From Prolixibacteraceae bacterium (GTDB taxonomy: Bacteria > Bacteroidota > Bacteroidia > Bacteroidales > Prolixibacteraceae), in assembly GCA_019720755.1 (NCBI GenBank), contig CP081303.1, positions 558,001 to 622,000 on the forward strand: DNA of 64,000 nucleotides, in the 5' to 3' direction. Positions 35,101-42,752 of this stretch are shown piece by piece. Both the position numbers and the translations under genes were made by a program. Position 1 is the stretch's first letter. Every line of letters starts with the position of its first letter. Below the pieces are notes generated by a model that was not told the origin of the DNA, did not search any database, and was given only the letters and a program-made list of their open reading frames with translations.

Positions 35101-35423
35101 TATCGTTTCTATGCAATTTATTTCTATGCGAGGGACAAATATCTCTCTAAAATTTAGGTTGTATGAGTAAGATAATTAGTTGTGATATTGTAATTGCTAG
35201 GTTTGGTTGAGCCAGTTTCCTTGAAAGGTTTTTATTAATTGAGGTAAACGTTTGGTTTCTTCTTTTTGTGTTTTATCTGATCTTTGATATAATTCACTTG
35301 TATAGCTCTATTTTTTTACCTTTCCTTTTGATCTGCCTAATAAATTTTATCATATTTTATGAAGATTCAGATTCGATGGTATTTTTTTAGTGGGATATAT
35401 TTATTCTTTTTAAAACAAAATAT
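35101..35423. other. Non-coding stretch between the inverted repeat and the riboswitch promoter
   Basis: About 320 bases of AT-rich sequence. I see no gene, hairpin or repeat worth naming. Confidence 0.5.
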
Positions 35424-35431
35424 TACATTTG
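35424..35431 (+). promoter_or_regulatory. -7 promoter box of the cobalamin operon
   Basis: TACATTTG, a full TAnnTTTG match, ending two bases before the first paired element of the riboswitch. The -33 region (TTAT) is poor. Confidence 0.55.
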
Positions 35432-35433
35432 CC

Positions 35434-35612
35434 CTTGGTGTTTTTTTGAGGTCACTACTCATGAAATTAAAGGGAATCTAGTGGAAATCTAGAACAGTAC
35501 CCGCTACTGTAAACTTCATAAGAAATATGATTCATTCCAAGGCCACTGCTCTGTTTGAAATGAGTGGGAAGGCAAATCATATTGAAGTAAGTCAGGAAAC
35601 CTGCCACACTTA
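35434..35612 (+). promoter_or_regulatory. Cobalamin riboswitch
   Basis: The conserved core is easy to read: AAAGGGAATCTAGTGGAAATCT (35470-35491; the A-rich junction and the GTGGAAATC element), then ACAGTACCCGCTACTGTAA, a CCACTG/GGGAAGGC junction, and the B12 box AGTCAGGAAACCTGCC at 35590-35605. It binds adenosyl- or another cobalamin and shuts expression of the biosynthesis genes behind it. There is no terminator between it and the first gene; AAGGAG at 35634-35639, rare in this phylum, could be what the switch hides, so control is probably at translation. Confidence 0.93.
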
Positions 35613-35690
35613 AGTTTATTACTTTTCGGGGTTAAGGAGTAACATAATTGTTATATGGTAGAACCTAGTTCTTCCTTCAAAAAAAGTATC

Positions 35691-36398
35691 ATGCAGAAAT
35701 TTCAAGTTTATGGAGTGGCTTTAGGTCCCGGAGATCCTGAACTTATCACCTTGAAATCCTTGCGCATTTTGCAAGAGGTTGATAAGATTTATGCTCCAGG
35801 AAGTATTAGTCGTAAGGGGGAATGTAAATCACACTCTATCTCTATTATGAAGCAGTTAGATATTGATGTCGATAAGATCGAAGTTTTTCATATCTCCATG
35901 CGATTTGACAGAGAAGAGACTGAGAATTTATATCAGTCGGTGTACGAAAAAATACAAAAGGATATTGAAAAAGGGTTATCTATAGCTTTTGTTTCAGAAG
36001 GGGACATATCGTTTTATAGTACTTTTGGATATCTGATTCCCAGACTTAAAGCGGATCAAATATCTTATAAGATGCTTCCTGGCGTCCCAGCCTTCATTCA
36101 AGCAGGATCTTCTCTTGGTATTCCACTAACGTCTCAAAGCAATAGTTTAAAAGTTTTAGCAGCAGTTTCGTCTGTTACTGAATTGGATGAGGCATTGGAG
36201 AATTCGAATACTATAGTGATAATGAAATTTTCTACGATAAAATCAGTATTGATTCCTCATATTATTGACAATTATTCTGATTTAAAGGTGTACTATGTAG
36301 AGAAGCTTGGAACTGAAGAAGAGTTTGTAACAGATAATTTAGAAATAATAGATAAGAGAACTAAAACATATTTCTCCATATTGATAATACAAAAATAG
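35691..36398 (+). CDS. cbiL: Cobalt-precorrin-2 / precorrin-2 C20-methyltransferase
   Basis: Adds the C20 methyl group to (cobalt-)precorrin-2 with S-adenosylmethionine. The 235 residues have the tetrapyrrole-methylase fold: YGVALGPGDPELITLKSLR at the start, YAPGSISRKGECKS, FVSEGDISFYSTFGYLIPRL for the second SAM loop, and LPGVPAFIQAGSSLGIPL. The frame is open from an ATG at 35655, but homologues begin at the Met just before QKFQVYGV, so 35691 is chosen; the AAGGAG at 35634 could instead favour 35655. The oxygen-independent name is preferred because CbiG and CbiD are in the operon. Its stop codon touches the next start. Confidence 0.93.
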   Translation: MQKFQVYGVALGPGDPELITLKSLRILQEVDKIYAPGSISRKGECKSHSISIMKQLDIDVDKIEVFHISMRFDREETENLYQSVYEKIQKDIEKGLSIAFVSEGDISFYSTFGYLIPRLKADQISYKMLPGVPAFIQAGSSLGIPLTSQSNSLKVLAAVSSVTELDEALENSNTIVIMKFSTIKSVLIPHIIDNYSDLKVYYVEKLGTEEEFVTDNLEIIDKRTKTYFSILIIQK

Positions 36399-37808
36399 AT
36401 GGCAGGTTTAGGAAAGATTACAGTTGTGGGCTTAGGTCCTGGAGATTTATCCATGATGACACATCAAGCAATAGATGCAATAAAAAATGCAGAGGTTATT
36501 GTTGGTTATAAGTACTATTTTCAGTTTGTAAAGTCTATTACAAATGAAAATGTCCTTTGTGTAGACACTGGAATGAAGAAAGAGCGTGAGAGAGCTCGTA
36601 TTGCTTTTGAGTATGCGCATGATAGAAAGCGTGTTGTGGTAATCTCTTCTGGTGATTCAGGAATTTATGGTATGGCACCATTGATAGAAGAGATGGCTGT
36701 TAAAGACCATAATTCTGAAGTGGCGGTTGAAATTGTTCCTGGGATCTCTGCCTTTCAAGCAGCAGCAGCAGTATTAGGTGCTCCTATTGGACACGATCTA
36801 TGTACTATTTCACTTTCAGATCTTCTTACTCCATGGCCTTTAATTGAAAGAAGAATTGAAGCAGCAGCTATTGGAGATTTTGTTACTTCCATTTATAATC
36901 CTAAATCTAAAGGACGATATTGGCAGCTAAAAAGATTTGTGGAGATCTATAAAAAACATCGTTCAGGAAATACTCCTGTTGGTGTTGTTCGACAGGTTGC
37001 TAGAGAAGAACAGTCCGTTACTGTTTGTACTTTAGATACCATCGATTTTGACAGCATCGACATGTTCACAATTTTAGTTGTTGGTAATTCTCAAAGCTAT
37101 AGTGTTGGTAATAAAATCATTACCCCTCGTGGATATTATAATCAAGAAGAAGCCCCTTCTGTAGGTGTGGGACAGTCGATTATGATTAAGAGTTTTAAGC
37201 AGATCAAGTCGGAATTGAAAAATCCTGATATCTCTCTAAATCGTATGTGGCCACTACTTCACTTAGTGCATACATCGGCTGATTTCGATATGGAGAATAT
37301 CTTCTATTGTGATGAGCATGTAATGGAAAATTGGCACAAGTATCTTCATTCAGGATCTGCTGTTGTCATTACGGATGTAACCATGGTAAAATCGGGAATA
37401 CGCAAAGCGGCTATTGAGCGTTTAGGTGTTCAGGTTAAGTGTTATCTTTCAGATGAGCGTACTGCTGCCTTGGCTAAAGAAAAGGGTATTACTAGAACAC
37501 AAGCTGGAATTAGGTTGGCTTCTGAAGACCATCCGAATGCCATTTATGCTTTCGGAAATGCACCTACAGCATTAATTGAGCTTACAGAACTTATTCGTAA
37601 AGGCAAAGTGTCTCCTACGGGTGTTGTTGCTGCTCCTGTAGGTTTTGTGAATGTAGTGGAATCGAAACATAGAATGAAGAGTTTTGATGGCGTAGATAAG
37701 TGTGTTGTTGAAGGTCGAAAAGGAGGTTCATCATTAGCCGCTACGATATTAAATGCTGCACTTAGCTATGATGATGCTGTTCAGATGTTACCTGGTCGAG
37801 ACTTATAA
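36399..37808 (+). CDS. Fusion of C17-methyltransferase (CbiH/CobJ) and precorrin-8X methylmutase (CbiC/CobH)
   Basis: Two ring-modifying enzymes in one 469-residue chain. Residues about 5-250 are the CbiH-type tetrapyrrole methylase, which methylates C17 and contracts the ring: VVGLGPGDLSMMTHQA, VVISSGDSGIYGMAP, VEIVPGISAFQAAAAVLGAP, and ICNPKSKGR-like IYNPKSKGRYWQL. Residues about 270-469 are CbiC, which moves the C11 methyl to C12: LLHLVHTSADFD holds the catalytic His, with TDVTMVKSGI, YAFGNAPTAL and VVAAPVGFVNVVESK. The pathway order places other steps between these two reactions, so the fusion is for co-expression or a shared complex rather than direct hand-over. Confidence 0.93.
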   Translation: MAGLGKITVVGLGPGDLSMMTHQAIDAIKNAEVIVGYKYYFQFVKSITNENVLCVDTGMKKERERARIAFEYAHDRKRVVVISSGDSGIYGMAPLIEEMAVKDHNSEVAVEIVPGISAFQAAAAVLGAPIGHDLCTISLSDLLTPWPLIERRIEAAAIGDFVTSIYNPKSKGRYWQLKRFVEIYKKHRSGNTPVGVVRQVAREEQSVTVCTLDTIDFDSIDMFTILVVGNSQSYSVGNKIITPRGYYNQEEAPSVGVGQSIMIKSFKQIKSELKNPDISLNRMWPLLHLVHTSADFDMENIFYCDEHVMENWHKYLHSGSAVVITDVTMVKSGIRKAAIERLGVQVKCYLSDERTAALAKEKGITRTQAGIRLASEDHPNAIYAFGNAPTALIELTELIRKGKVSPTGVVAAPVGFVNVVESKHRMKSFDGVDKCVVEGRKGGSSLAATILNAALSYDDAVQMLPGRDL

Positions 37809-37818
37809 ATTATAGAAT

Positions 37819-39012
37819 ATGAGATTTATACTAATTGGAATTTCTGATACCTCTAATTATCATCCAGAAAAAGAGGTGACATCTTTAATATCAAAAAGTT
37901 TTCACTTTTCAGGAGGAAAGAGACATTATGAGAGGGTGAAACATCTATTGCCAGAGGAACATCAATGGCATGGGATAACAATTCCTTTAGAACCAGTTTT
38001 AATGGGGTATGAATCGCTAGATTCTATTGTAGTATTTGTTTCCGGAGATCCATTCTTTTATGGATTTGGAGCAACTCTTAAACGTAGATTCCCGAATGCT
38101 TCTTTTCAGAATTTTCCTTTTTTTAATAGTCTTCAGATGCATTCACATGTCATCAATTTACCTTATGAAGAGATGATGTGTGTGAGTTGCACTGGAAGGC
38201 CATGGGATAGATTGAATAGAGCACTCTTAGAAGATCAAGAATTAATAGGAGTATTGACGGATCGAAAGAAGCGACCTGAGGTTATTGCAAAGCATTTGCT
38301 AGATGCAGGATATGATAATTATGAAATATCTGTCGGCGAAAACTTAGGTGGCACTAGTCAACGGGTTGTTTCTATGTCATTGGAGGAGTGTAGTCAACAG
38401 ACTTTTGCTCCTCTTAATAATATAATCTTAAAGCAGAAGCAATCGCGTGATTTTACCATAGGTGTTTCCAACGACCAATTTACCTATTTGGACGGACGTC
38501 CCAATATGATGACCAAGCCCGTTTATCGTCTACATACGATCTCGTTAATGGAGCTTCATTGTAGAAATGTTTTCTGGGATATTGGTTTTTGTACTGGTTC
38601 TGTTTCTATTGAAGCCCAACGTTTGTACCCTAAACTGAAGTGTATCTCATTTGAGAAAAGGGAGGAGTCTAGAAGTATCATTGAGGAGAATATCAAAAAA
38701 TTTGGAGTTCCAGGAATCTCTTACACAATAGGCGATTTTTTGTCGTTAGATCATAGTCAATATGCAAAACCAGATGCGGTTTTTATTGGTGGTCATGGGG
38801 GGAAACTCTCTGAAATACTATCTATTGTCGACAGCTATCTGCCTGCCAATGGTGTAATTGCCACCAATGCGGTCAAAGAAGAAAGTGCAAGAATTTTTAT
38901 AGATAAATTGCTAGAACTAGGATATATTGAGCAGGCTAATTCGAAGATCAAATTAGATGACTTTAATCCAGTGAATGTAATTGTAATGAGGAAAAGTAAT
39001 AAACTAAAATAA
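37819..39012 (+). CDS. Bifunctional CbiE/CbiT (CobL-type) C5,C15-methyltransferase and decarboxylase
   Basis: The 397 residues join the CbiE tetrapyrrole methylase (about 1-205; VVFVSGDPFFYGFGATLKRR is the SAM loop) to CbiT (about 215-397), a Rossmann methyltransferase that also decarboxylates the C12 acetate. CbiT shows FWDIGFCTGSVSIEAQRLYP, where the usual DxGxGTGS loop has Cys in the second glycine place, and DAVFIGGHGGKLSEIL. The first CbiE glycine motif is changed to GISDTSNYHP, as seen in other Bacteroidota. Ten bases after the fused CbiH-CbiC gene and one base before the CbiG-CbiF gene. Confidence 0.92.
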   Translation: MRFILIGISDTSNYHPEKEVTSLISKSFHFSGGKRHYERVKHLLPEEHQWHGITIPLEPVLMGYESLDSIVVFVSGDPFFYGFGATLKRRFPNASFQNFPFFNSLQMHSHVINLPYEEMMCVSCTGRPWDRLNRALLEDQELIGVLTDRKKRPEVIAKHLLDAGYDNYEISVGENLGGTSQRVVSMSLEECSQQTFAPLNNIILKQKQSRDFTIGVSNDQFTYLDGRPNMMTKPVYRLHTISLMELHCRNVFWDIGFCTGSVSIEAQRLYPKLKCISFEKREESRSIIEENIKKFGVPGISYTIGDFLSLDHSQYAKPDAVFIGGHGGKLSEILSIVDSYLPANGVIATNAVKEESARIFIDKLLELGYIEQANSKIKLDDFNPVNVIVMRKSNKLK

Positions 39013-39013
39013 T

Positions 39014-40822
39014 ATGAGAATTGCGATAGTCTCTTCTTCAAGCCAAGGTTCAACCACAGGGAATATCTTGGCAAAAGAGTACACTAATTTCGATCTTTTT
39101 ACTAGTTCTATTCATGGAATTGGCCAAAAAATTGATAAACTATCTAGCTGGTATGACGACAATCGTACCAAGTATGATGGATTTATATTTGTAGGATCTT
39201 TAGGCATTTGTGTACGAACCATTGCTCCTTTTTTAGAAAACAAACGCGTGGATCCAGCGGTGGTCAATGTGGATGTATTAGGAAATATTGTGACACCAGT
39301 CGTTTCAGGCCATATTGGTGGAGCAAATATCTTAGCAAAGGATGTGGCAAAGGTGTTGGGCGGTTTTGCTGCTATTTCTACAGTAAGCGACACGATTGAC
39401 CTTTGGGCTTTAGATACAATAGATCGTCAGTTTGATTACACTAGTGTTGTTTATGGCTCTTCGCTAAATGATATTATTGCCCTTTTTGTCAATAAGAGAA
39501 GAGGAGCATTACTTCTTGAGATTAAAGATGAAGGGGCTATATATCTTGATAGAACAGCTCCGGATCATTTAGATGTATTCTATAAGAAAGAAGATCTAGA
39601 TGATTCTAAATATGATTTTATCCTACAAGTTACTCCTTTTAGACATCAATGGAATTGTCCATCTTTACAATGGGTTCCTAAAGTTCTGCATATAGGTATG
39701 GGGTGTCATAAAACCATTTCGCCTAAAGGTTTATCTCATGTCTTAGAAGAGGCGTTGGCTCAAAGGGGAATCTATAAAGAGGCATTGGCCAGTTTAAATA
39801 GTGCTGACATCCGAGCAGAAGAGCCTGCTTTACTAGAGCTTTCTAAGAAACTTGATATTCCATTTAACACTTATAACTCTGATCAGTTAAATCGTGTTGA
39901 TATACCGAATCCTTCAGATATCGTTTATAAACATACTGGTTTTAAGGGGGTAAGTGAAAGTTCTGTGTTGTTCTCAGAGAGTCCTAGGGTACTGTTAGTT
40001 CCTAAGACAAAGATGAAATTTGAAGAGATGGACTTCACTTTCGCAGTGTCCATGGAAACTTCTTTCTTACGAAGTGGTCATGTTGAGATTGTAGGAGCAG
40101 GTCCTGGGGATCCAGAACTAGTCTCAGTTAGAGGTAAAAACTTTTTGAAAGAAGCCGATCTAATTCTTTATGCAGGTTCCCTTGTTCCTAAAGAGTTGAC
40201 TGAATATGCAAAACCGGGTGCTACAGTTCGTAGTTCTGCTTCTATGAACCTAGAAGAACAAGTGGCCTTGATGACTGAATTCTATAATAAAGGTCTTTTG
40301 GTTGTTCGGCTTCATACGGGAGATCCTTGTATTTATGGTGCGATACAGGAGCAGATGGCTCAAATGGAGAAGAATAATATGTCCTGTCATATCACTCCAG
40401 GAATCTCATCTTTTCAAGCTGCTGCAGCACAATTAAAATCACAGTTTACCATTCCAGAGAAGACTCAAACGATTATTCTCACAAGAGGAGAGGGGAGAAC
40501 AAAGATGCCAGATGGGGAAAAGCTTCATCAACTTGCTAGATCCCAGAGTACCATGTGTATCTATTTAAGTGCTACTTTAGTTGATTCTGTTCAAGAACAA
40601 CTCTTAGAACATTATTCTCCAGATACACCTGTCGCTGTTTGTCACAAACTTACATGGAAAGATGAAAAGATATTTAGAGGGGCTCTAAGTGAATTAGCAT
40701 CTTTGGTGAAAGATAACAATCTAACACTTACAACTTTAATTGTTGTTGGTGAAGCAATTGGAAATAGAAAGGGGCTCTCTCGATTGTATGCCCATGAATT
40801 TAAACATCTTTATAGGACATAG
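39014..40822 (+). CDS. Fusion of CbiG hydrolase and C11-methyltransferase (CbiF/CobM)
   Basis: A 602-residue protein. Residues about 1-340 are CbiG, which opens the delta-lactone of cobalt-precorrin-5A with loss of acetaldehyde, a step only in the anaerobic route: FVGSLGICVRTIAPFL, PVVSGHIGGANILAKDVA, and HIGMGCHKTISPKG for its C-terminal domain. Residues about 355-602 are CbiF: VEIVGAGPGDPELVSVRG, YAGSLVPKEL, VVRLHTGDPCIYGAIQEQM, ITPGISSFQAAAA, ILTRGEGRTKMP. CbiF makes the intermediate that CbiG opens, so this fusion joins neighbouring steps. The presence of CbiG is the main sign of the oxygen-independent pathway. Confidence 0.94.
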   Translation: MRIAIVSSSSQGSTTGNILAKEYTNFDLFTSSIHGIGQKIDKLSSWYDDNRTKYDGFIFVGSLGICVRTIAPFLENKRVDPAVVNVDVLGNIVTPVVSGHIGGANILAKDVAKVLGGFAAISTVSDTIDLWALDTIDRQFDYTSVVYGSSLNDIIALFVNKRRGALLLEIKDEGAIYLDRTAPDHLDVFYKKEDLDDSKYDFILQVTPFRHQWNCPSLQWVPKVLHIGMGCHKTISPKGLSHVLEEALAQRGIYKEALASLNSADIRAEEPALLELSKKLDIPFNTYNSDQLNRVDIPNPSDIVYKHTGFKGVSESSVLFSESPRVLLVPKTKMKFEEMDFTFAVSMETSFLRSGHVEIVGAGPGDPELVSVRGKNFLKEADLILYAGSLVPKELTEYAKPGATVRSSASMNLEEQVALMTEFYNKGLLVVRLHTGDPCIYGAIQEQMAQMEKNNMSCHITPGISSFQAAAAQLKSQFTIPEKTQTIILTRGEGRTKMPDGEKLHQLARSQSTMCIYLSATLVDSVQEQLLEHYSPDTPVAVCHKLTWKDEKIFRGALSELASLVKDNNLTLTTLIVVGEAIGNRKGLSRLYAHEFKHLYRT

Positions 40823-40827
40823 GCATT

Positions 40828-41598
40828 ATGATATGGGTATTTGGCGGAACAACTGAAGGGAAGAAGTGTATTGCTATCTTGGATCAGAGAAATATTCCTT
40901 ATATATATTCTACCAAAACAAAGGTGATAGTCTCTTTAGGGAAGAATGGATCCTACTCTTATGGCGCTTTAGATTCTGCTGAAATGCAAAATGTTTTTGT
41001 GAAAAGAGGTGTGACTGCAGTGATTGATGCAGCACACCCTTTTGCTCAAATACTTCATGAGAATGTATTTCAAGTATGTGAAGATCTTCAAGTCCCATTG
41101 GTTCGTTTTGAGAGACACTTCTCTCAAGAGAAGTCTTCCACGGTACATTATGAAGAGAATCTAGATAAAATCATAAGCAACTTAGAAGAGGAGAGTTTTA
41201 AGAGCATCTTTGTTATGACTGGAGTACAAAATATACCTGCTTATTTTGATAGAGGTATATCAGGAGAATTACACTTCAGGATCATTGACTGTGCCAGGTC
41301 TCGAAGACTAGCACAAGAATATGGGGTTGATGAAGATCATCTTCATTTTTTCCCAGCAACAATGAATGTGGATGAGCAACTACATCTTATGTCCTCATTA
41401 GGTATCGATTCAATGGTCACGAAAGAGAGTGGTGCTAGTGGTTTTTTTCATGATAAAGTTGAAGTATCTGAAAGACTTCAGATCCCTCTGTATGTTTGGA
41501 AAAGACCAAAACTTCCAACTTATATCTATACTGTATTTAGCTCTGATGAATTAGACGAAATACTAAATAATTTAATTGATGAAGAAGAATCAGCTTAG
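40828..41598 (+). CDS. cbiJ: Precorrin-6A / cobalt-precorrin-6A reductase
   Basis: A 256-residue NAD(P)H-dependent reductase of the corrin ring. The start IWVFGGTTEGKKCIAIL is the typical nucleotide-binding opening of the CbiJ/CobK family; AVIDAAHPFAQILHENVF is the conserved middle motif, then FVMTGVQNIPAYFD and MVTKESGASGFFHDKV near the end. It begins 5 bases after the CbiG-CbiF fusion and overlaps the next gene by 20 bases, so translation is coupled. Complete and of normal length. Confidence 0.93.
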   Translation: MIWVFGGTTEGKKCIAILDQRNIPYIYSTKTKVIVSLGKNGSYSYGALDSAEMQNVFVKRGVTAVIDAAHPFAQILHENVFQVCEDLQVPLVRFERHFSQEKSSTVHYEENLDKIISNLEEESFKSIFVMTGVQNIPAYFDRGISGELHFRIIDCARSRRLAQEYGVDEDHLHFFPATMNVDEQLHLMSSLGIDSMVTKESGASGFFHDKVEVSERLQIPLYVWKRPKLPTYIYTVFSSDELDEILNNLIDEEESA

Positions 41599-42652
41599 AA
41601 GTGGATATAGTACAGGAACTTGTGTGATGCTTTCTGTAAGAGCTTGTGTCGCTATGTTATTTGAAAATATACGCCCAGCCACTGTTTCTGTTCAGATACC
41701 AATAGGTGAAACTGTTGAAAAAGATGTCTATAATCTGTCTTGTTCTGAATCGTTTGCATCTGCAAGTGTCACAAAAGATGGCGGGGATGATCCAGATGAT
41801 ACTCATGGATTAGAGATCGGTTGTCGTGTTCGATTAACTTCCAATGAAGGAGTTTCTTTCATAAAAGGAGAGGGTGTGGGTGTCGTGACACTCCCCGGAC
41901 TGGCTTTGCCTCAAGGGGAACCTGCCATAAATCCTGCTCCTCGTGAAATGATCACAAAAATGCTCTATAAAATTGCGTATAAGTATAACTATTCTGGAGG
42001 ATTTGAAATACAACCTTTTGTGCCTGAAGGAGAACAGGTTGCTAAAAAGACTTTTAATCCAAGAGTGGGTATTATAGGAGGAATTTCAATTTTAGGAACG
42101 ACAGGGGTCGTAAAACCATACTCTTCCGATGCGTTTGTGGCCTCTATAAGACAAGGAGTTGAGGTGTTATTGCATAATGGAGGCCATCATGTAGTCCTTA
42201 ATTCCGGTGGTCGGAGTGAAAAGTATGTGAAAGGGCGTTTCTCCGATCTTTCACATTTGTCATTTATTCAATATGGTAATTTTATCGGAGAGACATTAAA
42301 GATTATCGATAAGAAAAAAATAGAGAAGGTAACTATCTGTATCATGCTTGGAAAAGCAGTGAAACTAGCACAAGGACACTTAGATACTCACAGTCATAAA
42401 GTTCAATTCTCGTCAGAGTGGTTATCTAATTTAGCAAAAGAGTTAGGCTATCCTTCCAATGTATGTGATAAAATAGTCGCTTTTAAACTTGCTGGACAAC
42501 TACCTCTTTTGGTGCCGATGAAGAGAGATGAACCAATATATCAGGCTATATTACAAGAGTGTAAATCGGTTTGCGAAACTTTATTGAATGAAATACCTCT
42601 AGAGGTTATTCTTGTTTCCAAGGAGGGTGTGCTTATTGATTTATTAAAATAG
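41579..42652 (+). CDS. cbiD: Cobalt-precorrin-5B C1-methyltransferase
   Basis: CbiD methylates C1 in the anaerobic cobalamin route. The 357 residues start KKNQLRSGYSTGTCVMLSVRA, the family signature, with DGGDDPDDTHGLEI, NPAPREMITKML, and GIIGGISILGTTGVVKPYS in order, and HLDTHSHKVQFSSEWL later. It is the last gene of the operon, overlapping cbiJ by 20 bases. A TTG in frame 3 bases earlier is possible, but the ATG at 41579 is preferred. With this gene the operon covers ring methylation, contraction, reduction and rearrangement; chelatase, amidation and loop-assembly genes are not in the window. Confidence 0.95.
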   Translation: MKKNQLRSGYSTGTCVMLSVRACVAMLFENIRPATVSVQIPIGETVEKDVYNLSCSESFASASVTKDGGDDPDDTHGLEIGCRVRLTSNEGVSFIKGEGVGVVTLPGLALPQGEPAINPAPREMITKMLYKIAYKYNYSGGFEIQPFVPEGEQVAKKTFNPRVGIIGGISILGTTGVVKPYSSDAFVASIRQGVEVLLHNGGHHVVLNSGGRSEKYVKGRFSDLSHLSFIQYGNFIGETLKIIDKKKIEKVTICIMLGKAVKLAQGHLDTHSHKVQFSSEWLSNLAKELGYPSNVCDKIVAFKLAGQLPLLVPMKRDEPIYQAILQECKSVCETLLNEIPLEVILVSKEGVLIDLLK

Positions 42653-42682
42653 TGTTTATGATTACAATATGTGGACCATTTC

Positions 42683-42744
42683 TTACGTTATTTTATTCAT
42701 GAGATAGAAAATTATTATAATCTCATTACTTATCAATAACGTAA
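42683..42744. repeat. Nested inverted repeat in the leader of the SLBB export gene
   Basis: Outer arms TTACGTTATT (42683-42692) and AATAACGTAA (42735-42744), inner arms ATGAGAT (42699-42705) and ATCTCAT (42720-42726), all perfect. The structure ends 8 bases before the ATG at 42753. No T-run follows, so it is not a terminator; it could be an operator or a leader hairpin that affects start-codon access. Confidence 0.65.
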
Positions 42745-42752
42745 ATCATCGT

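Noticed and set aside
37819-39012. Altered glycine loop DIGFCTGS in CbiT and GISDTS in CbiE
   Set aside because: Both domains are otherwise complete and in an intact operon; such variants are tolerated in the family, so loss of function is not claimed.
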